A stretch of DNA of 17,794 bases, from positions 1 to 17,794 of the forward strand of contig JBEKHI010000143.1 of NCBI GenBank assembly GCA_050012355.1, read 5' to 3'. Positions 12,766-17,794 of the stretch are shown in pieces. The position numbers and the translations under genes were made by a program. This DNA comes from JBEKHI01 sp050012355 (GTDB lineage: Bacteria; Actinomycetota; Actinomycetes; Streptosporangiales; Streptosporangiaceae). Below the pieces are notes generated by a model. That model did no database searches. It saw only the letters and a program-made list of their open reading frames with translations, and had not been told where the DNA came from. The first letter of the stretch is position 1. Each line of letters begins with the position of its first letter.

Positions 12766-13851
12766 TCACTTCAAGGTCGTTTCCGGCTCAGGGATATCGT
12801 CTCGGTTCGTAGCGATCCACTCGTTCATCTTCTCCCACCAGCCGAACAGCCAGTCCAGTTGCGTGTCGCGGTCGGCGTCGCGTGGCACCTCGTCGGCGGG
12901 CACTCGCCAGCACTGCGCGGACACCGAGATCCCGGACGGCAAGTTCCGCCACATGTCGGCCACGCTGGCAAACTGGTCGAGCCCGGTGTGCGCGACGAAC
13001 ACCACGTCGGCGGCCGGACAGGCTTTGGTCGCGGCCAGCACCCCGCCCGGCCGGGGCGGGAGCAGGTGCGGCATCGCCGCGGCGCGCCGCGAAAGATCCG
13101 CCGAGCCAGAACGACGCAGCCGCCTGATGCCGTGCCGCCACCTCCCCGGGGTCCAGTTACCGCCCTCGGGGAAGATCACCAGCGCGTCATCATCGCCGAG
13201 GCTGGAGGCCAGCCGCGAGATCTGCTCGGTGAATATCCCGGCCCCAGCCTTCCGGCCGATGAACACATTGGGCAGCCGGTTCGTGACCACGTCGAGCCCC
13301 GGGTCGAGTTGCAGCGACGCCTTCATGACGATCCGCGGCCGCCGGTGGCAGACGTTCAGCAGGTAGTGCACCAGCAGTGGCGAGTCGCCGGGGCCCGCAT
13401 GCCTGCTGAGCACGATCAGCGGCGGCCGCGCCGCTGCTGGTTCGCCGTTAGCCGCTGCTGGTTCGCCGTCGGTCTCCGGATCGTCGTCCGGTCCCCGGAC
13501 CGTCACCTGCAGTCCGCACACCCGCTCCGCCGCCCCGTACACCAGCCCGAGGAACCATCTCAGCAGTCCGTAATGCCGGGCCTGGTACTGCTTCGTCTCC
13601 ATCCGTCCGCCGAACCCGCTCGCTATCCACAGCCCCAGGGAGACCACCAACGCCGCTGTTTCGCCGCCAAACCAGATCAATGCCAGCCACAGCAGCCGTA
13701 GCCACCGCAACCGACCCGGTTGTACCAGGCCAAGCACGCGGAGCAGGATCGTCAGCAGGGCGAGGACTGGTGACAGCACGATCAGGCCGGCGCCGAGCGC
13801 CATCACGAGCGGCGCGAGGATCAGCCGCCGTAGCGGCCAGGGCGGGATCAT
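12766..13851 (-). CDS. PlsC-like 1-acylglycerol-3-phosphate acyltransferase family membrane protein
   Basis: This is a 361-residue protein. Two hydrophobic segments come first (about residues 10-42 and 50-79), followed by an acyltransferase domain. The block I motif is H151-AGPG-D156 in VLSRHAGPGDSPLL (HX4D). Block III is FPEGGNW (227-233), where the family usually has FPEGTRS. A tandem GEPAAA at 129-141 lies in a flexible linker before the domain and comes from a 21-bp duplication. It probably acylates a lysophospholipid or related acceptor at the membrane; the exact substrate is unknown. The start is ATG 13851, with GGAGG about 6 nt upstream; a GTG one codon earlier is possible. It follows the patatin gene by 17 bp, so they form a phospholipase-acyltransferase operon suited to lipid remodelling. 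Confidence 0.82.
   Translation of the reverse strand: MIPPWPLRRLILAPLVMALGAGLIVLSPVLALLTILLRVLGLVQPGRLRWLRLLWLALIWFGGETAALVVSLGLWIASGFGGRMETKQYQARHYGLLRWFLGLVYGAAERVCGLQVTVRGPDDDPETDGEPAAANGEPAAARPPLIVLSRHAGPGDSPLLVHYLLNVCHRRPRIVMKASLQLDPGLDVVTNRLPNVFIGRKAGAGIFTEQISRLASSLGDDDALVIFPEGGNWTPGRWRHGIRRLRRSGSADLSRRAAAMPHLLPPRPGGVLAATKACPAADVVFVAHTGLDQFASVADMWRNLPSGISVSAQCWRVPADEVPRDADRDTQLDWLFGWWEKMNEWIATNRDDIPEPETTLK
13430..13469. repeat. 21-bp tandem duplication inside the acyltransferase gene
   Basis: A 19-nt sequence, GCCGCTGCTGGTTCGCCGT, occurs at 13430-13448 and again perfectly at 13451-13469. The period is 21, so it stays in frame and yields two GEPAAA blocks in the linker ahead of the catalytic domain. 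It looks like recent replication slippage and may vary between strains. Confidence 0.75.
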
Positions 13852-13868
13852 CACGTCCCTCCGATGGG

Positions 13869-14687
13869 TCAGTCAAGCTGGGCGAGGTAATCAGCGGACG
13901 CCCCGTAGGCGCGCTCGATACTCAGCTTTACCCGTTTTTTGTCCCGGTACCGGAACTGAGACCATCCCGGCGGAAGATGATCTCCCCCCGTCGGCAGGAC
14001 ATACACCTGCACGTTCTCGGGAAGCTCCGCCATCTCTTCGTGGAACCGGTGCCGCCGGGCGATCTCGAACGAGACCAGCGCCACCTGCCAGGGCTTGCGC
14101 GGCACAGTCAACGGCGACTCGATCCGGCCCGCGTGCAGCACGTAGACGGTCGTCGCACCGAGCGCCACCGCCCGCCCCACCGGTATCGAGTCGACGAGGC
14201 CGCCGTCGAAGTAGTGCTCGCCGTCGATCTCGGCGGGCGGCAGCAACCCCGGTACGGCACATGAGGCCGCCACTGCGGGAACCACCGGTCCCTTGCTGAA
14301 CCAGCGCGCGCTCGCCGACTCGATGTTCGCCGCGACGCACTGGAACGGCAGTTCAAGATCCTCGAAATCCGGCCCGGGTAGCAACTGGGCGAGCAGTCGC
14401 CGCAACGGTTCCATCGAATGGAGATGGGTCCCGGAGCGCGCTAGCCGGGCGGCCCGCCCCACCAGCGTCTCGCTGAACGCGAGCCGGATGGACTCCCCTT
14501 GCCAGAGGTCGCTCAGCTGTTCCGCCGACCCAGCGGGATCGGCCGCCACGAAGACCCCGTTGAGCGCACCAACCGAGGTGCCGACAACGAGGTCAGGCCG
14601 GATGCCGGCCTCAGCGAGGGCACGCAGCATGCCGACCTCATGCGCGCCCATCAGGCCACCGCCGCCAAGCACGAACGCCGTACTCAC
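13869..14687 (-). CDS. Patatin-like phospholipase family protein
   Basis: This is a 272-residue protein of the patatin/RssA class. The oxyanion motif GGGGLMG is at residues 8-14, the nucleophile S38 is in GTSVG (36-40), and the dyad Asp is D161 in DGGLVDSIP. It should hydrolyse acyl esters of lipids, probably at the membrane surface. The frame is open far upstream, but that part is antisense to the ligase gene and is not homologous. Two close starts remain: ATG 14696 and GTG 14687. I prefer GTG because GATAAT ends exactly 7 nt before it, which would make ATG 14696 part of the -10 box, and because the family motif follows directly. The acyltransferase gene lies 17 bp downstream in the same operon. 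Confidence 0.9.
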   Translation of the reverse strand: MSTAFVLGGGGLMGAHEVGMLRALAEAGIRPDLVVGTSVGALNGVFVAADPAGSAEQLSDLWQGESIRLAFSETLVGRAARLARSGTHLHSMEPLRRLLAQLLPGPDFEDLELPFQCVAANIESASARWFSKGPVVPAVAASCAVPGLLPPAEIDGEHYFDGGLVDSIPVGRAVALGATTVYVLHAGRIESPLTVPRKPWQVALVSFEIARRHRFHEEMAELPENVQVYVLPTGGDHLPPGWSQFRYRDKKRVKLSIERAYGASADYLAQLD

Positions 14688-14694
14688 GCTTCCC

Positions 14695-14700
14695 ATTATC
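14695..14700 (-). promoter_or_regulatory. Leaderless patatin promoter, -10 box
   Basis: On the minus strand GATAAT, near the consensus TATAAT, is followed by GGGAAGC and then GTG 14687. The first nucleotide of the transcript would be the start codon. The competing ATG at 14696 overlaps this box. No clear -35 box is seen. Confidence 0.5.
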
Positions 14701-14813
14701 CCAGAACGCTCGCCCCCGACCGTCGCTTGGCTCAGTTTCCGCCGCCGCGCGAGCCCAGCCCGTTCCCGCTCTGGCCGGCCTTTCGCGAGTAACCGGTCAT
14801 GGGAGTCGCCCCA

Positions 14814-14829
14814 GGTGGGTAGGCCCACC
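14814..14829. promoter_or_regulatory. Hairpin or palindrome just upstream of the ligase start
   Basis: GGTGGG (14814-14819) and CCCACC (14824-14829) pair perfectly over TAGG, ending 2 nt before the GTG at 14832. It could be an operator or an mRNA hairpin limiting initiation. No good ribosome-binding site lies in the usual window. TAGGCC at 14820-14825 is a weak -10-like match 6 nt before GTG. I see nothing else in the 144-bp gap between patatin and ligase. Confidence 0.35.
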
Positions 14830-14831
14830 AC

Positions 14832-16223
14832 GTGGACAAGCTCGCGACATACCGGAGCAAACGGGACGCTTCGCGTACCCCGGAGCCGGTACCCGCTGAG
14901 CAAGAACAACAATCCAGCGAAGGCCTGACGTTCGTGGTCCAGGAGCATCACGCGCGGCGGCTGCACTGGGACTTCCGGCTCGAGCGGGACGGGGTACTCG
15001 TCTCCTGGGCACTGCCGAAGGGCGTCCCCGACGACCCGGCCAGCAACCATCTCGCCGTACATACCGAGGATCATCCGCTGGAGTACGGCCACTTCGAGGG
15101 CAGTATCCCCAGGGGCGAGTACGGCGCCGGATCGGTCACGATCTGGGATCACGGCACCTACGAGTCCGAGAAGTGGACCGAACGCGAAGTCAAGGTCATC
15201 CTGCACGGTGAGCGGCTGCACGGCGGCTACGTCCTGTTCCAGACCGGCGGCAGTAACTGGATGATCCACCGCGAGAAGCAGCCGCTAACCGCGGTCAAGC
15301 CGATGCTCGCCACCCCGGGCAAACCTGGGGATATCGACACGTGGGCGCTGGAGATGAAGTGGGACGGCGTCCGGGCGATGGCCTACATCGAGGGCGGCCG
15401 CACCAAGCTGATCTCCCGGACGGGCAAGGACATCACCGCTACCTATCCGGAACTCAAAAGCCTCGGCCGGGGCGTCAAACAAGCCCTGCTCGACGGGGAG
15501 ATCGTCGCGTTCGGCGACGACGGATGGCCGGACTTCGAGGCGCTCCAGTCGCGCATCCACGCGCGAAACCCAGCCGAGGCCGCCCGCCGGGCCGCGGTCA
15601 CGCCGGTCGGATACCTCGCGTTCGACCTGCTGCAGATCGACGGCCGCCCGTTCGCGGACCGCTCTTACGAAGCCCGTCGCGACGAACTCGAGAAGCTCAC
15701 GCCCAACGACGCGCTCCAGATTCCGCCCCGCTTCGCTGGCACGGACTTCGACGCCATCATGGACACCGCCCAGCAGCACGGGCTCGAAGGCATCGTCGCC
15801 AAGAGGAAAGACTCCGCATACGAGCCAGGGGCCCGCACGACCGCCTGGCGCAAGATAAAGAACCGGCAGGACCAGGAGGTCGTCGTCGGCGGCTATAAGC
15901 CGGGCAAGGGCAACCGCGAGGGCACGATCGGCTCGCTGCTGGTCGGCGTCTACGACGGAAAAACGCTCAGCTACACCGGTCACGTCGGCACCGGCTTCAC
16001 CGACGCGACGCTCCGCATGCTCCAGCGCAAGCTAACGATCCGCGACAGTTCGCCCTTCGCCGAGGTTCCGGCCGAGCACGCGCGGGTAGCGGTCTGGACC
16101 GAGCCGGAACTCGTGATTGACGTGGTCTTCGAGGCATGGACAAGGGCGGGCCGGATGCGTGCCCCGGTCTACCGGGGGCTGCGCGACGACAAGGACCCAG
16201 CCGAGGTGGTGCGCGAAACATGA
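14832..16223 (+). CDS. ligD: LigD-type 3'-phosphoesterase / ATP-dependent DNA ligase
   Basis: This two-domain end-joining enzyme has 463 residues. The phosphoesterase domain (about 1-150) keeps every residue I know from the Pseudomonas LigD active site: H39, H45, D47, R49, H81 and Y85, in EHHARRLHWDFRLE and DHPLEYGHFEG. It trims 3' phosphates and ribonucleotides at breaks. The ligase domain has the adenylated lysine K176 in EMKWDGVR, then LLDGEIVAF, LAFDLLQIDG, EGIVAKRKDS and TAWRKIKNR (motifs Ia-V), and a C-terminal OB fold (VVVGGYKPGKGNREGTIGSLLVG). The start is GTG 14832, fitting the family N-terminus LATYRSKRDASRTPEP. The polymerase domain found fused in Mycobacterium LigD is absent and is encoded by the next gene, overlapping 4 bp. 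Ku is not in the window. Confidence 0.94.
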   Translation: MDKLATYRSKRDASRTPEPVPAEQEQQSSEGLTFVVQEHHARRLHWDFRLERDGVLVSWALPKGVPDDPASNHLAVHTEDHPLEYGHFEGSIPRGEYGAGSVTIWDHGTYESEKWTEREVKVILHGERLHGGYVLFQTGGSNWMIHREKQPLTAVKPMLATPGKPGDIDTWALEMKWDGVRAMAYIEGGRTKLISRTGKDITATYPELKSLGRGVKQALLDGEIVAFGDDGWPDFEALQSRIHARNPAEAARRAAVTPVGYLAFDLLQIDGRPFADRSYEARRDELEKLTPNDALQIPPRFAGTDFDAIMDTAQQHGLEGIVAKRKDSAYEPGARTTAWRKIKNRQDQEVVVGGYKPGKGNREGTIGSLLVGVYDGKTLSYTGHVGTGFTDATLRMLQRKLTIRDSSPFAEVPAEHARVAVWTEPELVIDVVFEAWTRAGRMRAPVYRGLRDDKDPAEVVRET

Positions 16224-17104
16224 GCAACAAGGTCGAGGTCGATGTCGACGGCCAGACGCTGACCCTCAGCAACCTGGACAAGGTGCTGTACCCGGAGGCC
16301 GGGTTCACCAAGGCCGAGGTGATCAGCCACTACCAGCAGGTCGCACCGGCGATGCTGCCGCATCTCGCCGGCCGCCCCGCCACCCTCAAGCGCTACCCCG
16401 AGGGCGTCGACGAGGAGTCGTTCTTCCAGAAGCACGCGCCGCAGCACCGCCCGGACTGGGTGCGCACCGCGAAGGTACCGTCCCAGAGCTCCCGTGGCCG
16501 CAACGCGGGCACCGTGGAGTACGTGATCATCGACGGGCTGCCGTCGCTGGTCTGGGCGGCGAACCTGGCCGCGATCGAACTGCACGTCCCGCAGTGGCGG
16601 CTGCCCGCGGGCGAGAATCCCGACCTGATCGTCTTCGACCTGGACCCGGGTGCCCCCGCCACCATCGTGGAGTGCTGCCGGGTCGCCGAGGCACTGCGCC
16701 CGCTGCTGGAGAGCGACGGGCTGACACCGTTCGCGAAAACCTCGGGCGGCAAAGGCCTGCAGCTTTACGCGCGCACCAACGGCCGCAGCAGCGAGCAGAA
16801 CAGCGAGCTCGCCAAGTCGTACGCCGAGCGGCTCGAAAAGGACCACCCGGTGCTGTCCCGGATGACGAGGTCGCTGCGCGCGGGCAAGGTGCTCGTCGAC
16901 TGGAGCCAGAACAACGCCTCCAAGACCACCGTCGCCCCCTACTCGCTCCGCGCCCGCAGCCGTCCGACGGTCTCCACCCCGGTCACCTGGGACGAGGTGG
17001 AATCCTGCCGCGAACGCGAGGACCTGGTGTTCACCGCGGCGGACCTCCCGGCCCGCCTCGACTCACTCGGCGACCTGTTCGCGCCGCTCAGCGATGAGAA
17101 ATAG
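16220..17104 (+). CDS. LigD-type primase-polymerase domain protein (stand-alone)
   Basis: This 294-residue archaeo-eukaryotic primase-type polymerase fills gaps with nucleotides at double-strand breaks in bacterial end joining. Motifs: TLSNLDKVLYPEAGFTKAEVI (15-35), LKRYPEGV (56-63), the metal-binding D140 and D142 in IVFDLDPG, KTSGGKGLQLY (173-183), and a third Asp, D227, in VLVDWSQNN. Mycobacterial LigD has His in the SGxKGLH motif, as I recall it; here it is Gln. The ATG overlaps the ligase stop (ATGA), so the pair is translationally coupled and likely made in equal amounts as a two-subunit version of LigD. The last 42 bp overlap the convergent NUDIX gene. Another in-frame ATG at 16136 lies inside the ligase domain and is unlikely. 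Confidence 0.94.
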   Translation: MSNKVEVDVDGQTLTLSNLDKVLYPEAGFTKAEVISHYQQVAPAMLPHLAGRPATLKRYPEGVDEESFFQKHAPQHRPDWVRTAKVPSQSSRGRNAGTVEYVIIDGLPSLVWAANLAAIELHVPQWRLPAGENPDLIVFDLDPGAPATIVECCRVAEALRPLLESDGLTPFAKTSGGKGLQLYARTNGRSSEQNSELAKSYAERLEKDHPVLSRMTRSLRAGKVLVDWSQNNASKTTVAPYSLRARSRPTVSTPVTWDEVESCREREDLVFTAADLPARLDSLGDLFAPLSDEK

Positions 17105-17623
17105 TCCGTAGGCGGCCACCGTGGAGTCATCGGTGATCTCGCCGTTATCAATCATTTTTTCTAGGTCATAACGACGAACCCAGTCTTGCCGCATGTCTTG
17201 TTCCTCAACTTCGCGGTCCGGTTCGCCGGGTGTGAGCCCGGCGGCGAGGAAGATGTGCCCGCGCTGGTTGGTGAGCCCGTGTGCGCAGTGCAGCGTGCCG
17301 AGCTTCGTCATGGTGGCGGCGCGGAACCCGGTCTCCTGCGTCAGTTCCAGCCGCGCGAGCTCCTCTGGGGTTCCCCCCGGATCGCCCGGCGGGAACCCGC
17401 CTTGGGGAAACGACCAGGTGCGCCTGCCGATCGGATAGCGATACTCCTCGACGAGATGGAAACCGTCGTTATGGACAGGAATTACTAGTGCGAAGTCGGG
17501 CTTTTCGATGAAGGCGTAGCTACCGCGTGAGCCATCACGACGCTCGATGTCGTCGCGGCGCAGCCGCATCCACGGGTCGGAGTAGACGACGCTGGTCGCC
17601 AGGGTGCGGATGTCTGGATCCAT
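17063..17623 (-). CDS. NUDIX-domain protein with degenerate Nudix box
   Basis: The 186-residue protein resembles ADP-ribose pyrophosphatase-type NUDIX hydrolases: SVVYSDPWMRLRRDDIERRDG, FALVIPVHNDGFHLVEEYRYPIGRRTWSFPQGGFPPGD, then the box region GGTPEELARLELTQETGFRA. Against the consensus GX5EX7REUXEEXGU, the first Glu is Gly, Arg is Leu and the first Glu of the EE pair is Gln; only two of the acidic positions remain. Activity may be altered or lost, although the subfamily as I know it often lacks the first Glu. I chose ATG 17623 because AATAAT lies 7 nt upstream; ATG 17630-17632 overlaps that box. It is convergent with the LigD-type polymerase gene (42-bp overlap), so the pair could influence each other by antisense transcription. 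Confidence 0.85.
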   Translation of the reverse strand: MDPDIRTLATSVVYSDPWMRLRRDDIERRDGSRGSYAFIEKPDFALVIPVHNDGFHLVEEYRYPIGRRTWSFPQGGFPPGDPGGTPEELARLELTQETGFRAATMTKLGTLHCAHGLTNQRGHIFLAAGLTPGEPDREVEEQDMRQDWVRRYDLEKMIDNGEITDDSTVAAYGLFLIAERREQVAE

Positions 17624-17630
17624 GGGAAGC

Positions 17631-17636
17631 ATTATT
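17631..17636 (-). promoter_or_regulatory. Candidate -10 box of the NUDIX gene
   Basis: On the minus strand AATAAT is followed by 7 nt and ATG 17623, again the leaderless spacing. The upstream ATG at 17632 overlaps the box. The adjoining upstream DNA is the tandem 41-bp repeat. Confidence 0.45.
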
Positions 17637-17643
17637 GTGCTGC

Positions 17644-17725
17644 CCGGAATGTCGGTGCCCCTCCGTACGGTCGCCTTGTGCGGGCCGGAATGTCGGTGGC
17701 CATCCTTACAGTCGTCCTATGGGCG
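17644..17725 (+). repeat. Two tandem 41-bp repeats containing duplicated leaderless-promoter signals
   Basis: Units 17644-17684 and 17685-17725 match at 32 of 41 positions and share the perfect block CCGGAATGTCGGTG. In unit 1, TACGGT is followed by 6 nt and GTG (17678). In unit 2, TACAGT (17707-17712) is followed by 6 nt and ATG (17719), the start of the Cys-rich gene. The region separates that gene from the divergent NUDIX gene. The shared block may be a regulator-binding site present twice. Confidence 0.65.
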
Positions 17726-17794
17726 ACCGCTGCGTGACATGTTCCGGGCTGGCCAGCGCCCGGTGGCAGCGGTGCTACCAGTGTGAGCGGCACC
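17719..17794 (+). CDS. N-terminus of a Cys-rich, probably zinc-ribbon protein (cut by right edge)
   Basis: Twenty-five codons are visible, beginning MGDRCVTCSGLASARWQRC and continuing with YQCERH. The CxxC plus CxxC(xxxH) spacing (CVTC, CYQC, then H) is typical of a small zinc ribbon. The start is supported by TACAGT 6 nt upstream and by the absence of a ribosome site, meaning a leaderless transcript. Another short frame, GTG 17678 to TGA 17737 (19 codons, hydrophobic), overlaps the start in a different frame and may be fortuitous. I do not recognise the family. What follows the ribbon lies outside the window. Confidence 0.55.
   Translation, partial: MGDRCVTCSGLASARWQRCYQCERH

Noticed and set aside
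13869..15269. Long 466-codon version of the patatin gene
   Set aside because: The extra N-terminal part is antisense to the ligase gene, has no patatin homology and is mostly the mirror of its codons. The true start is at 14687 or 14696.
16136..16219. Earlier start of the polymerase gene inside the ligase gene
   Set aside because: The residues encoded there do not match the family N-terminus, whereas ATG 16220 gives the coupled ATGA overlap and the expected protein start.
1..17794. Biosynthetic gene cluster or mobile island
   Set aside because: UvrA2-like, MFS and VOC genes can mark antibiotic clusters, but there are no synthase, tailoring, integrase or transposase genes, and metX, metY and the ligD-type genes are core functions.

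Overview
The window looks like chromosomal DNA from a high-GC actinomycete. Coding density is very high, GTG starts are frequent, and many genes overlap by 4 bp (ATGA or GTGA). Several transcription units appear leaderless, with a TANNNT-type -10 box 6-7 nt before the start codon. The gene content (metX-metY by the acetylhomoserine route, split LigD-type end-joining enzymes, a UvrA2-like protein) also fits. The genus cannot be fixed from the sequence alone. I see no rRNA, tRNA, insertion sequence, prophage or CRISPR array. No stretch over 300 bases lacks a gene; the longest gaps are about 144, 122 and 95 bases.

Left part, 1-4950, all on the minus strand. There are two units. An AroM-family gene is translationally coupled to a DUF1177 gene that runs off the left edge. 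To its right, and transcribed toward it, is a compact set in the order MarR regulator, short UvrA-like ABC ATPase (UvrA2/DrrC type, without the UvrB-binding insertion), AraC-type regulator and VOC (glyoxalase-fold) protein. The spacings (10 bp, 23-bp overlap, 37 bp) suggest an operon for xenobiotic sensing and protection.

Centre, 4951-8961. Divergent from marR is a convincing hydroxycinnamoyl-CoA hydratase-lyase (ech; feruloyl-CoA to vanillin), with a small palindrome in the shared 38-bp control region. Convergent to it is the methionine operon metX-metY-CoA-binding protein, read right to left. metY reads about 49 codons past its normal end into the next gene, and metX carries a GC-rich palindrome inside its coding sequence.

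Right-centre, 8962-14687. An OsmC-family gene overlaps a FAD-dependent monooxygenase-like gene. Two copies of a 25-nt palindromic repeat follow. Next come a divergent HxlR regulator / 14-TM MFS exporter pair with a clear inverted-repeat operator, and then, on the minus strand, a patatin-like phospholipase followed by a PlsC-like acyltransferase, a likely lipid-remodelling pair.

Right end, 14832-17794. A two-gene end-joining operon encodes a LigD-type phosphoesterase-DNA ligase followed by a separate LigD-type polymerase. It is convergent with a NUDIX protein whose Nudix box is degenerate. The window ends in the first 25 codons of a Cys-rich protein whose start lies inside the second of two tandem 41-bp repeats, each carrying a leaderless-promoter-like signal.
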